This document shows positions 28,511-37,274 of a stretch of DNA of 64,000 nucleotides, one piece after another. The first letter of the stretch is position 1. Every line of letters begins with the position of its first letter. Source of the stretch: Methylobacterium sp. BTF04 (GTDB lineage Bacteria > Pseudomonadota > Alphaproteobacteria > Rhizobiales > Beijerinckiaceae); NCBI RefSeq assembly GCF_010692745.1, contig NZ_JAAHTB010000022.1, positions 1-64,000 on the forward strand, written 5' to 3'. A model generated the notes under the pieces. It was given only the letters and a program-made list of their open reading frames with translations. It did no database searches and had not been told where the DNA came from. Made by a program: the position numbers and the translations under genes.

Positions 28511-29020
28511 TTACCGCACGCCCGTGGAGCCGAACCCGCCCTGCCCCCGGCCGGTAGGCGAAGAATTAGAAGAAGAATCCGCCACGGCATCCGTCACCGT
28601 GAAGTCCGGCCGGGTCACGTGGGTGAAGACGAGCTGCGCGATGCGGTCGCCGGGCAGGATCGTGATCGCGGCCTGCGGCGCACCGGGACTCGGCGGCGGA
28701 TTGCGGTTCCAGGCCGAGATCATCAACGGCCCCTCGTAATCGGCATCGATCACGCCGACGCCATTGCCCATCACGAGGCCGTCGCGATGGCCGAGGCCGG
28801 AGCGCGGATAGATCAGCGCGCACCAGTCGGGATCGTGGATCGCGACGGAAAAACCCGCTGGGATCAGTACGGCCGGCGCTTGCGGCTCCAGGCTGAGCGG
28901 CGCGTCGAGGCAGGCATGCAGGTCGAGCCCGGCGGCCGAGGCCGAGCCCCAGCGCGGGAACCCCCAACCGGGCAGGCGCGGATCGAGAAGCCGGAATGCG
29001 ACCGCGAGTTTCGCGCTCAC
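28511..29020 (-). CDS. dut: dUTP diphosphatase
   Basis: dUTPase hydrolyses dUTP to dUMP, keeping uracil out of DNA. The 169-residue protein has all five motifs: SAAGLDLHA (28-36), PRSGLGHRDG (72-81), GVGVIDADYEG (87-97, catalytic Asp), GDRIAQLVF (124-132) and RGQGGFGSTG (158-167). A serine-rich linker (SSSNSSPT) lengthens the arm before motif 5. The GTG start overlaps the stop of the upstream lyase (GTGA), so they are translationally coupled. Active as a homotrimer in the family. Confidence 0.93.
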   Translation of the reverse strand: MSAKLAVAFRLLDPRLPGWGFPRWGSASAAGLDLHACLDAPLSLEPQAPAVLIPAGFSVAIHDPDWCALIYPRSGLGHRDGLVMGNGVGVIDADYEGPLMISAWNRNPPPSPGAPQAAITILPGDRIAQLVFTHVTRPDFTVTDAVADSSSNSSPTGRGQGGFGSTGVR

Positions 29021-29904
29021 GCGCTGCGCGCCGCGATGGCGTCGGCCATGGCGAGGATGCGGGCGGCCTCTGCAGCATGCAGCCGCTCGATCATCCGGCC
29101 CTCGAACGCGATGGCGCCGCGCCCGGCATTCTCCGGAGCCTGAAACGCCGCGATGATCGCGTGAGCCTCGGCGATGGCCTCCGGCGTGGGGCCGAACACC
29201 GCATTGGCGGTGGCGATCTGGTCGGGATGGATCAGCATCTTGCCGTCGAAGCCGCAATCGCGGCCCTGCTCGCACTCCGCCCTAAAGCCGTCGGCATCGC
29301 GAAATGCGTTGTAGATCCCATCGATCACGTCGATCTCGTAGGCACGCGCCGCCGCGACCGCGCTCATCAGCCAGGGCATCAGAGCCGGGCGCCCCGGAAC
29401 TCCGAGGCGGACCCGGCTCGCCTTAGCGAGATCGTTGGGGCCGAGCACGAGGCAGGCGAGCCGAGTGTCGACGTCGCGGGCCGAACTGGCGATGTCGGCG
29501 ATGTGCAGGAGCGCCATCGGGCTCTCGATCATCGCCCAGACGCGGGTGCGGTCCGGCGCGCCGAGGCGGCGCAGGCGCGAGCCGACGGCCACTAGCGCGT
29601 CCGGCCCGGTGACCTTGGGCACCAGGATCGCGTCCGGTCCCGCCGGGGCGATGGCCGCGAGATCGGCCTCGCCCCAAGGCGTGTCGAGGGCGTTGATCCG
29701 CACAACGACCTCGCGCCGGCCGAAGGCGCGGGCGGCGACAGCATGGGCCACCGCGTCCCGCGCCATCGCCTTCACCTCCGGCGCCGCCGCATCCTCGAGG
29801 TCGATCATCACGGCGTCGGCGGATAGACCCTGCGCCTTCTCCAGCACTCGCGGATTCGATCCGGGCATGGAGAGCAGGCTGCGGCGCGGACGAATCTCGG
29901 TCAT
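29017..29904 (-). CDS. CitE-like CoA-ester lyase (HpcH/HpaI family)
   Basis: A 295-residue TIM-barrel enzyme of the citrate lyase beta subunit-like family. Landmarks: RSLLSMPGSNPRVLEKA, IDLEDAAAPEVK, VRINALDTPWGE, IPKVTG (here VPKVTG), MIESPMAL and GFDGKMLIHPDQI. These supply the Mg and CoA ligands of the family. Relatives cleave or hydrolyse malyl-CoA, methylmalyl-CoA or citramalyl-CoA. It differs from malyl-CoA lyase MclA of methylotrophs, which is longer and reads otherwise. The exact substrate is unknown. It overlaps dut by four bases. Confidence 0.85.
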   Translation of the reverse strand: MTEIRPRRSLLSMPGSNPRVLEKAQGLSADAVMIDLEDAAAPEVKAMARDAVAHAVAARAFGRREVVVRINALDTPWGEADLAAIAPAGPDAILVPKVTGPDALVAVGSRLRRLGAPDRTRVWAMIESPMALLHIADIASSARDVDTRLACLVLGPNDLAKASRVRLGVPGRPALMPWLMSAVAAARAYEIDVIDGIYNAFRDADGFRAECEQGRDCGFDGKMLIHPDQIATANAVFGPTPEAIAEAHAIIAAFQAPENAGRGAIAFEGRMIERLHAAEAARILAMADAIAARSA

Positions 29905-29992
29905 GGCATCCGTCCCCTCGCAGCCGTCGTCATCGGGTCGGCGATACCGCCCTCGGGAGACGGTTTCAAGACGCCGACCCGACGTGGCGGGA

Positions 29993-30790
29993 TCAGGCGA
30001 TGCTCCGGACCACGCCGCCATCCACCCGCAGGGCCGCGCCACTCGTGGCGCTCGCCGCCGGGCTGCAGATATAGGCCACCATGTTGGCGACCTCCGACAC
30101 GGTGGCGAGCCGCCCGATCAGCGACGTCGGGCGGTGTTCGGCGACGAACGCCCGGCCCATCGCGTCGAGATCGGTCTCGCCGGATTGTGCGGCCATCTTG
30201 GTCATGAACTCGGCAACGCCCTCCGAGAGGGTCGGGCCGGGCAGCACGCTGTTGACCGTGACACCGGTCCCCGAGACGGTCTCGGCGAGTCCGCGCGAGA
30301 CCGCGAGCTGCGCCGTCTTGGTCATGCCGTAATGGACCATCTCCACTGGAATGTTGAGGCCGGACTCACTGGAGATGAAAACCACGCGGCCCCAGCCCCG
30401 CTCCACCATGCCGGGGGTATAGATCCGCGACAGGCGCACGCCGCTCATGACGTTGGTCTCGAAGAAGCGCTGCCAATCCTCGTCCGGAATTTCGAAGAAG
30501 GGTTTCGGCTCGAAGATTCCGGCATTGTTGACGAGGATATCCACGTCCGGCAGCCCGGTGCGGACCCGCTCGGCGCCGGCCGCATGGGCCACGTCGCCGG
30601 GCGCCGCGATGAAGGCGCCGGTGCTGGTCTCGCCCTTCAGTTTGGTGATCGCATCGCGGACACGCTCCTGCGTCCGCCCGTTGATCGCCACCGTTGCGCC
30701 GAGTGCGGCCAAGGCCTTGGCGATCGCGTAGCCGATGCCGCCGGTGGAGCCGGTGACGAGGGCGCGCCGGCCCGTGAGGTCGATATCCAT
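29993..30790 (-). CDS. Short-chain dehydrogenase/reductase
   Basis: A 265-residue NAD(P)-dependent oxidoreductase. It has TGSTGGIG (14-20) for cofactor binding, NNAG (88-91), and the catalytic Ser140/141, Tyr154 and Lys158 (YGMTK). The loop NGRTQERV after the second strand (Arg at 39) suggests NADP preference. GGAGG precedes the ATG. It is downstream of the MFS exporter gene by 86 bases on the same strand. The substrate is unknown. Confidence 0.9.
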   Translation of the reverse strand: MDIDLTGRRALVTGSTGGIGYAIAKALAALGATVAINGRTQERVRDAITKLKGETSTGAFIAAPGDVAHAAGAERVRTGLPDVDILVNNAGIFEPKPFFEIPDEDWQRFFETNVMSGVRLSRIYTPGMVERGWGRVVFISSESGLNIPVEMVHYGMTKTAQLAVSRGLAETVSGTGVTVNSVLPGPTLSEGVAEFMTKMAAQSGETDLDAMGRAFVAEHRPTSLIGRLATVSEVANMVAYICSPAASATSGAALRVDGGVVRSIA

Positions 30791-30876
30791 GGGAACCTCC
30801 GTGGTTGTGCCTGTGCCGAACCAACGCCCGAAGGCGCGATCCGACGCAGGCCACGCCGCGCGTTCGACCGAGGGGC

Positions 30877-32280
30877 TCAGCCCTCCGGCACGCGCCGCAT
30901 CACGCTCGCCACCGCGCCGAAGGCCGCGAGCCCGGCCGCGCACCACAGGGCCGTGGCCACCGGCCCAGCCGGATCGCTGCCGTGATGAAAACCGAAGATC
31001 ACCGCCACCAGGGCCGCCCCAAGGGACTGGCCGGTGAGACGGGCAGTGGATTGCATACCGCTCGCCCCGCCGCTGCGCGCGCGCGGCGCGCTCGTCACGA
31101 TGATGCGGTTGTTGGGTGACTGAAACATTCCGAAGCCGAGGCCGCACAGGGTGAGGCGCCAGCCGATGTCGACGGTGGAGGCGCCGGCCGGCAGTAGTGC
31201 GATCGCCACGAGACCCGCCGACAGCACCGCGAGCCCGAAGCCGCTGAGCAATCCCGGCGCGTAGCGGTCCGACAGCCGGCCCGAGAGGGGGGCCGCCAGC
31301 GCGATGGCGATGGGCCACGGCGTCATTAGGAAGCCGGTGCGCGTCTCGGAGAAATGCAGCACGTCCTGAAAGTAGAACGGCAGCGCCACGTAGGCCATCA
31401 TCTGCGCCCCGAACGAGGCGATAGACGTCGCCATCGACAGGGCGAAGGCGGGGATCCGCAGGAGGTCCACCGGCAGGAGCGGCGCAGTCATCCGCAATTG
31501 CCGGCGCACGAACACGGTGCCGATGGCGAGCGCCGCCGCGATCTCGGCCAGGGCGATGCCGCGTTGGCCCGGTTCGCCGAGGCCATCGACGCCGATGATG
31601 AGCAGCCCGAAGGTCAACGCGTTGAGGAGCGCGCTCACACCGTCGAAGCGGGCCCCGCTCGTCGGCGTCACCGGCAAAGTCCGGGCGGCGACGGTGAGCG
31701 CCAGGATTCCCACCGGCAGATTGACGAGGAACAGCCACGGCCACGTCGCCACCGACAGGATGCCCGCCGCTACCGTGGGGCCGGCCGCCGAGGCCATCGC
31801 CACGATGAGCGCGACGTTGCCGACGCCCCGCCCGATCAGCCGGTGGGGATAGATGAAGCGCACGAGCGCGATGTTCACGCTCATGATTCCCGCCGCCCCC
31901 AGCCCCTGCGCGATACGCGCGGCGACGAGCCAGCTCAACGAGGGCGACAGGGCGCAGGCGAGCGAGGCCGCGGTGAACAGCGCGAGGCCCGCCAGGTAAA
32001 CCTTGCGGTATCCCAGGATGTCGCCGAGGGACGCCAGCGGCAGCAGAGCCGCAGTCACCGCGATCTGGAAGCTGTTGGTGACGAAGATCGCTGCGGCCGG
32101 ATCGACGGCCAGGTCCTTGGCCATCACCGGCAGGGCGACGTTGACGATGGCCCCGTCGAGCACCGCCATGGTCATGGCGAGCCCGATTGCCAGGAGTGCC
32201 AGCATCCGTTCGCGGATCGGCAGGCCGTCCGTCGGTTGGTCGGAGGTGGCTTGGTCGGGCGTTCCTGCCGCGTTCGTCAT
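30877..32280 (-). CDS. MFS drug exporter, DHA2 (EmrB/QacA) type
   Basis: A 467-residue protein with about 14 predicted membrane helices. Signatures include LDGAIVNVALPVMAKDL (motif D1 of 14-helix exporters) and LGDILGYRKVYLAGL (motif A variant). GAAGIMSVNIALVRF and ASAAGPTVAAGILS resemble motifs B and C. It should export toxic compounds using proton motive force. The start ATG follows the expected cytosolic N-terminus. The SDR gene follows on the same strand. Confidence 0.88.
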   Translation of the reverse strand: MTNAAGTPDQATSDQPTDGLPIRERMLALLAIGLAMTMAVLDGAIVNVALPVMAKDLAVDPAAAIFVTNSFQIAVTAALLPLASLGDILGYRKVYLAGLALFTAASLACALSPSLSWLVAARIAQGLGAAGIMSVNIALVRFIYPHRLIGRGVGNVALIVAMASAAGPTVAAGILSVATWPWLFLVNLPVGILALTVAARTLPVTPTSGARFDGVSALLNALTFGLLIIGVDGLGEPGQRGIALAEIAAALAIGTVFVRRQLRMTAPLLPVDLLRIPAFALSMATSIASFGAQMMAYVALPFYFQDVLHFSETRTGFLMTPWPIAIALAAPLSGRLSDRYAPGLLSGFGLAVLSAGLVAIALLPAGASTVDIGWRLTLCGLGFGMFQSPNNRIIVTSAPRARSGGASGMQSTARLTGQSLGAALVAVIFGFHHGSDPAGPVATALWCAAGLAAFGAVASVMRRVPEG

Positions 32281-32389
32281 CGCCTCGACCCGTTGACGGT
32301 CTCCACCGCCTTTCGCAAGTGCCCTATGTCACCTGTCGGTGACGCGTGCGCGCTGTCTTTGCGGTATGCGATCTTCGGAGAAAGCCTTC

Positions 32390-33391
32390 ATGCGTATCGC
32401 GGCCCTGTTGTTCGCCACCTGTCTCGCCGTCGCGCCGGCTGTCGCGCGGGCCGACGAGGCGACCCCGATCGGGATCGGTCTGGAGGGCTTCGCCTATCCG
32501 TATCCGGTGTACTTCCTCGGCCTGACCCGCGATGGTGAGCGCCAGCGTCTCGCCTACATGGACGTGCCGGCGGCGGGCACGCCCAACGGTCGCACGGCGC
32601 TGCTGCTGCATGGACGCAACTTTCCGTCGAGCTATTGGCAGCCGGTGATCCAGGCGCTGACGAAGGCCGGCTACCGCGTCGTCGTCCCGGACCAACTCGG
32701 CTTCGGCAAGTCCTCGAAGCCGGTGCGGCCGTTCAGCTTCGACGTGATGGCCGCAGAGACCGTGGCGCTCCTCGACGCGCTGGGGCTGCCCCGCGTCGAT
32801 GTGGTGGCCCACTCCATGGGTGGAATGCTCGCGGTCCGGATCGCCCGCAATGCGCCCGCCCGCGTCAACAGCCTCGTGCTCGAGGCCCCGATCGGTCTCG
32901 AGGATTACCGCTTTTCGGTGCCGCCGGTGTCCGACGAGACCCTGCTGCGTCTGGAGGGCGACGCCACGGCGGATTCCTACCGCAACCAGCTGATGACGAA
33001 CTATGCCCTGTCGCTGCCAGCCTCCGCCATCGAGCCGTTCGTGTCCCTCCGCGAGCGGGTGAAGGGCTCAGGCGAGTATCCGCGCTGGCTCCAGTCCTTC
33101 ATCAACTCCTACCAGATCATCTGGGGGCAGCCGGTGGTCCACGAAATCCCGTTGCTGCCAATACCGACCTTGTTCGTGATGGGCGAGAACGATCACAATG
33201 CGCCCGGCAAGCCCTTCGCACCGCAGGAGCTCCGCGCCGGCATGGGCCAGAACGCGGCCCATGCACGGGCTCTTGCAGCCCGGATGCCGAATGGCCGGGC
33301 CGAGGTGATTCCGGGCGTCGGCCACCTCGTCCACATGGAGGCGACGGATCGCTTCAACGCGACGATGCTCGAGTTCCTGAACGGACATTGA
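32390..33391 (+). CDS. Secreted alpha/beta hydrolase
   Basis: A 333-residue exported hydrolase: signal peptide MRIAALLFATCLAVAPAVAR, then an alpha/beta fold with oxyanion HGRNF (74-78), nucleophile Ser142 in AHSMGG, Asp268 in MGENDHNAP and His312 in GVGHLVHME. This is a complete catalytic triad. CGGAGAAAG precedes the ATG. The family covers esterases, epoxide hydrolases and related enzymes; the substrate cannot be read from sequence. It is divergent from the DHA2 exporter. Confidence 0.88.
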   Translation: MRIAALLFATCLAVAPAVARADEATPIGIGLEGFAYPYPVYFLGLTRDGERQRLAYMDVPAAGTPNGRTALLLHGRNFPSSYWQPVIQALTKAGYRVVVPDQLGFGKSSKPVRPFSFDVMAAETVALLDALGLPRVDVVAHSMGGMLAVRIARNAPARVNSLVLEAPIGLEDYRFSVPPVSDETLLRLEGDATADSYRNQLMTNYALSLPASAIEPFVSLRERVKGSGEYPRWLQSFINSYQIIWGQPVVHEIPLLPIPTLFVMGENDHNAPGKPFAPQELRAGMGQNAAHARALAARMPNGRAEVIPGVGHLVHMEATDRFNATMLEFLNGH

Positions 33392-33437
33392 GTGACGGTA
33401 TTTGCCTGAGCGAGCGAGCAGCAACGGAGTGACCAGC

Positions 33438-34307
33438 ATGGATGTCGGCGTGATCGGACTGGGCCGGATGGGCCGTGGCATGGCGGCGAGCCTCGTGCGG
33501 GCCGAGCACCATGTCCGGGTCTGGAACCGCACTCCCGCGGCGGCCGAGGGCCTGGAGGGCGTGCGTCCGGTGGCAACCGCGGCCGAGGCCTTCAGCGGTG
33601 ACGCGGTGATCACCATGCTGGCCGACGATGCGGCCCTGCGCGCCGTCCTCCTCGAAGGTGGATTACTCGCTCATGCCAGCCCGCCCGGGCTGCACCTGTC
33701 GATGAGCACGATCTCGGTGGCGCTCGCGCAGGAGCTCGTCACCCTGCATGCCGATGCTGGCATCCCTTACGTCGCCGCTCCGGTCTTCGGCCGGCCCGAA
33801 ATGGCCGAGAAGGGCGCACTCAACATCGTCGCGGCGGGTGATCCTGCCGCCATCGCTCGGGCGCAGCCGCTGCTCGACGCGATGGGCACCAAGACCTGGT
33901 GCTTCGGCGAGGCACCGCACCGAGCCAACGCGGTGAAACTCGCCGGCAACTTCTTGCTGGTCTCCGCCATCGAGGCCATGGGTGAAGCCGTCGCCCTGGC
34001 GCACGGGCATGGAGTGGCGGGCGCCGACCTTCTCGATCTCCTGACCAACACCCTGTTCGCCTCTCCGGTCTACAAAGGCTACGGTGCCTCCATTGCGGCC
34101 GAGCGCTACGAGCCGCCGGGCTTCGGCCTCCGGCTCGGCGCCAAGGATATCGGCCTCGCCCTCGCGGCGGCCGGACAGGTCGGGGTGCCGATGCCGTTCG
34201 CCAGCGTATTGCGCGACGGCCTCATCGAGGCGATCAGCCATGGCGACGGCGACAAGGACCTGGCGGCGCTCGCCACGGTTTCGCGCCGGAGGAGCGGGCA
34301 GGTTTAG
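33438..34307 (+). CDS. NAD(P)-dependent beta-hydroxyacid dehydrogenase
   Basis: A 289-residue enzyme of the 6-phosphogluconate/3-hydroxyisobutyrate dehydrogenase family. N-terminal Rossmann motif DVGVIGLGRMGRGMA (2-16), substrate loop LSMSTIS near 87-93, and the catalytic Lys167 with Asn171 in ANAVKLAGNFLL. The exact substrate (3-hydroxyisobutyrate, tartronate semialdehyde or succinic semialdehyde type) is open. It follows the hydrolase gene by 46 bases on the same strand. Confidence 0.88.
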   Translation: MDVGVIGLGRMGRGMAASLVRAEHHVRVWNRTPAAAEGLEGVRPVATAAEAFSGDAVITMLADDAALRAVLLEGGLLAHASPPGLHLSMSTISVALAQELVTLHADAGIPYVAAPVFGRPEMAEKGALNIVAAGDPAAIARAQPLLDAMGTKTWCFGEAPHRANAVKLAGNFLLVSAIEAMGEAVALAHGHGVAGADLLDLLTNTLFASPVYKGYGASIAAERYEPPGFGLRLGAKDIGLALAAAGQVGVPMPFASVLRDGLIEAISHGDGDKDLAALATVSRRRSGQV

Positions 34308-34362
34308 GAGTCGGCTTCGAGCACGACGGGCTCTGGCTCGCAAAGCGACGAACGCGAGCCCC

Positions 34363-34848
34363 TCACAGCACACCCTCGCGGATCGCGCCGGGATCGGCCA
34401 GCGCATGCAGCAGCCGGGCTGCGCTGTGGGCAAAACGCAGGGTTACGGCCTTGCGGCGCGCTCCGCTCAAGGAATGGTCGGCGGGGTCGCGCAGGATCGC
34501 GGCCCCGAAGGCATCGGCGACGATGAGACCAGCATCCTCCGGCGTCAGCGTGGTCGAGAGCGTCTCGGGGATCGCGAAATAGAAGCGATCGCAGAAATCG
34601 CGATAATCCGGCCATTTCCGGTCGGCGCGAAAATCCGCCACGCTCGACTTGATCTCGACGATGGTCAGCCGCCCGGCCGGACACAGGGCGATGACGTCGG
34701 CCCGCCGGCCGTTGGCGAGCGAGAATTCCGGGATCGTCACGTGGCCGAGGTCGGAAAACAGCCGCCGGACGCCGCGCTGGACGTGGAGCGCGGTTGGCGA
34801 CTGGCGCCGGTCGGGGGGCAGGATCGCGTGGGCGAGGGCTGCTGACAT
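34363..34848 (-). CDS. mmcB: MmcB family DNA-repair protein
   Basis: A 161-residue protein with a PD-(D/E)XK nuclease-like core: VTIPEFSLANGRRADVIALC, then GRLTIVEIKSSVADFRADRK, giving Asp-X(n)-Glu-X-Lys. This pattern is the MmcB family, first seen as a mitomycin-C-inducible gene linked to the SOS response in Caulobacter. Upstream is a 13-base palindrome (TCCCGAATCGGGA) but no intact GTTC-N7-GTTC box. Convergent with the dehydrogenase gene. Confidence 0.82.
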   Translation of the reverse strand: MSAALAHAILPPDRRQSPTALHVQRGVRRLFSDLGHVTIPEFSLANGRRADVIALCPAGRLTIVEIKSSVADFRADRKWPDYRDFCDRFYFAIPETLSTTLTPEDAGLIVADAFGAAILRDPADHSLSGARRKAVTLRFAHSAARLLHALADPGAIREGVL

Positions 34849-34866
34849 GCGTCTCGGTGGTGGCCG

Positions 34867-34879
34867 TCCCGAATCGGGA
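34867..34879. promoter_or_regulatory. Palindrome in the mmcB promoter region
   Basis: TCCCGA-A-TCGGGA is a perfect 6-bp inverted repeat with a one-base centre, 18 bases upstream of the mmcB start. It is placed like an operator, but no protein can be assigned and chance is possible. Confidence 0.25.
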
Positions 34880-34927
34880 ACGCCCCATAAGAATCAGCCG
34901 CGACGGCGCTTGTCACCTGCGACCGGA

Positions 34928-35710
34928 TCACGCCGACCGCAGCGCCGCCCGGATCGCGTCGAAGCCATCGCCCAAAGCCGCCGGTCCCGGCTGGAGGATC
35001 AGCGGCGACTTGATCTCGTAGATCTGGCCCGCAGCGACCGCCGGAATCGCGTCCCAGCCCGGCCGGTCGCGGATACGGGCGATGTTTACCCTCTTGCCGC
35101 ACCAGGAGGCCAGGATGATGTCGGGCTGCGCCGCGATCACCGCCTCGGAGGTCACGATCCGGTCCCGGGCCGCTGCCTGCCGACCTAAATGCGGAAAGAT
35201 GTCGTCGCCCCCGGCGAGGCCGATCAGTTCCGAGACCCAGCCGATCCCCGAGATCAGCGGCGCGTCCCATTCCTCGAAATACACCTTTGGCCGTGGGCGC
35301 CCGGCATTGTCCCGGTCCGCCGCGTCGAGCCTCTCGGAAAAGCCGCGCGCCAGGGCGTCGGCTCGCGCGGAAACGCCGACGAGGGCACCCACGGTGCGGA
35401 TCATAGCGAGGCAGCCGGCTACGTCGCGCTGGTTGAAGAGGTGGACCGCGATGCCGGCCCGCGCCAAGTCGGCGGCGATGTCGGCCTGTAGATCCGAGAA
35501 GGCGAGGACGAGATCGGGGGTGAGCGCCAGGATCTTGGGCAGGTCGGCGCTGGTGAAGGCCGACACGCGCGGCTTCTCCCGCCGCACGCGGGGCGGGCGG
35601 ACCGCATAGCCCGACACACCGACGATGCGGGCCTCCTCACCGAGCAGATACAGCGTTTCCACCGTTTCTTCGGTGAGGCAGACGACGCGCTCGGGGGGAA
35701 AGACGCGCAT
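34928..35710 (-). CDS. Cobalamin-type ABC substrate-binding protein (BtuF-like)
   Basis: A 260-residue periplasmic-binding-protein family member: RVVCLTEETVETLYLLGEEA, then RIVGVSGYAVRPP, LALTPDLVLAFSDLQ and the C-terminal LQPGPAALGDGFDAI. This matches the BtuF/FecB class that binds vitamin B12 or iron chelates. I see no typical signal peptide at this start (MRVFPPERVVC), which is odd for an exported protein: it may be cytosolic or a longer start may exist. No permease or ATPase gene is adjacent. It begins five bases after the dedA gene. Confidence 0.78.
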   Translation of the reverse strand: MRVFPPERVVCLTEETVETLYLLGEEARIVGVSGYAVRPPRVRREKPRVSAFTSADLPKILALTPDLVLAFSDLQADIAADLARAGIAVHLFNQRDVAGCLAMIRTVGALVGVSARADALARGFSERLDAADRDNAGRPRPKVYFEEWDAPLISGIGWVSELIGLAGGDDIFPHLGRQAAARDRIVTSEAVIAAQPDIILASWCGKRVNIARIRDRPGWDAIPAVAAGQIYEIKSPLILQPGPAALGDGFDAIRAALRSA

Positions 35711-35715
35711 CGCCG

Positions 35716-36237
35716 TCAGGTCTTGAAGTAGGCGAGCAGCCCCGCACCCGGCGCCAGCATGGCAAAAGCCCAGACCAGCGCGGAAAGCACGTTGGCGACC
35801 TGGAACGGCAGACGCTTGACCCCGAAGATGCCGGCGATCAGCGGGACCACGGCTCGCGCCGGCCCAAAGAACCGGCCGATGGCGACGCCGCCCGCACCCC
35901 ATTTCCGGCAGAACGCCTCGCCGCGCGCCACCATGGCCGGATAGCGTTTCATCGGCCACATCGCCTTGGCGCCCTCCTTGTAGTGATGGCCGAACTCGTA
36001 GGAAATCCAGTCCCCGAGCGCCGCGCCGAGAGCCGCGGCCAGCATCACGGGCACGAACGGAATGCCCACCGTCCCCATCAAGGCGCCGATGCCGAGCAGC
36101 AGCACCGTGGCCGGAACCAGCAGAGACAAGAAGGCCAGGGATTCGCAGAAGGCCAGCACCCCGGCGATCAGCGGCGTCCACCCCTGGTTGGCCTCGACGA
36201 ATCCGAGCGTGGAGGTGCGGAGGGCTTCAAAGTCCAT
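35716..36237 (-). CDS. DedA family membrane protein
   Basis: A 173-residue inner-membrane protein of the DedA/VTT family. It has four to five hydrophobic segments and the family marks ESLAFLSLLVPATVLLLGIG, GDWISYEFGHHY and FFGPARAVVPLIAGIFG with the conserved F/G-R pattern. DedA proteins are proposed lipid-carrier flippases that help keep membrane energy and envelope homeostasis. It precedes the BtuF-like gene in a tight two-gene unit. Confidence 0.88.
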   Translation of the reverse strand: MDFEALRTSTLGFVEANQGWTPLIAGVLAFCESLAFLSLLVPATVLLLGIGALMGTVGIPFVPVMLAAALGAALGDWISYEFGHHYKEGAKAMWPMKRYPAMVARGEAFCRKWGAGGVAIGRFFGPARAVVPLIAGIFGVKRLPFQVANVLSALVWAFAMLAPGAGLLAYFKT

Positions 36238-36393
36238 GGGTCGCCTGTCGTGAGTGTGAGTCCGCTTTGGCGGAGGCGGGCGGTGGGAGCAAGCGCCTCC
36301 CCGATCGGGGTGCGAGCATGAAGCAAACCGGATAATGGGGATGCGCGTCGATCCGTTCGCTGCGCGCGGCACGATTCGTCAGGGAAGCTCCGC

Positions 36394-37242
36394 TTGAACA
36401 TCCTCTCGATCCAGTCGCACGTCGCCTACGGCCATGTCGGCAATGCGTCCGCAGTGTTCCCGATGCAGCGCCTCGGCGTCGAGGTCTGGGCGATCCACAC
36501 GGTGCAGTTCTCAAACCATACCGGCTACGGCGCCTGGCGCGGTCGGGTATTCGACGGGCCGGCCATCGAGGACCTGGTGGCGGGCATCGGCGAGCGCGGT
36601 GTCCTCGCTCGGTGTGACGGCGTGTTGTCGGGCTACATGGGCTCGGCCGATATCGGCACCGCCATCGTCCGGGCGGTGGCCGCAGTGCGCGCCGCCAACC
36701 CCAATGCGCTCTATGCCTGCGACCCGGTGATGGGCGACACCGGCCGTGGCATCTACGTGCGTCCCGGTATCCCCGAATTCATGCGGACCGAAGCGGTGCC
36801 GGCGGCCGACATCGTCACGCCGAACCAGTTCGAGTTGAACCATCTCTCCGGATTGCCCACGGGAACGCTGTCGGAGACCAAGGCGGCGGTGGCCGCCGTG
36901 CAGGCACTCGGGCCACGGGTGGTGCTCGTCACCTCGCTCATCACCGACGCGACACCGGCCGATTCGATCGACCTGATGGCGGGGGAAGGCGGCCAGTTCT
37001 GGCTCATGCGCACGCCGCGGCTCACCCTCGACGTCAACGGGGCGGGCGATGCCATCGCGGCCCTGTTCCTCGTCCATTACGCCCGCACCGGATCGGCGGC
37101 GCAGGCGCTCGGCATGGCCGGAGCCTCGATCTACGGGCTGTTGCGGCGCACGGCGGAGGCCGGCTCACGCGAGATTCTCACGGTGGCGGCGCAAGACGAG
37201 TTCGTCGCACCGAGCGAGACCTTTCCGGTGGAGCCGGTATAG
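36394..37242 (+). CDS. pdxY: Pyridoxal kinase PdxY
   Basis: PdxY phosphorylates pyridoxal to PLP in the salvage pathway. The 282-residue protein begins MNILSIQSHVAYGHVGNASA, identical in style to PdxY N-termini, which fixes the TTG start (AGGGA nine bases upstream). The YACDPVMGD motif (about 107-115) and the catalytic Asp219 in NGAGDA are present. It is the first of three plus-strand genes (PdxY, PhzF-like and NUDIX-like) with tight spacing. Confidence 0.94.
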   Translation: MNILSIQSHVAYGHVGNASAVFPMQRLGVEVWAIHTVQFSNHTGYGAWRGRVFDGPAIEDLVAGIGERGVLARCDGVLSGYMGSADIGTAIVRAVAAVRAANPNALYACDPVMGDTGRGIYVRPGIPEFMRTEAVPAADIVTPNQFELNHLSGLPTGTLSETKAAVAAVQALGPRVVLVTSLITDATPADSIDLMAGEGGQFWLMRTPRLTLDVNGAGDAIAALFLVHYARTGSAAQALGMAGASIYGLLRRTAEAGSREILTVAAQDEFVAPSETFPVEPV

Positions 37243-37274
37243 GGTTGCGCCACCCGCTGCAGGGAAATGCGTGC

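Noticed and set aside
34849-34927. Degenerate SOS box before mmcB
   Set aside because: GAAC and GAAT elements occur, but not with the 7-base spacing needed for LexA; only the palindrome is recorded.
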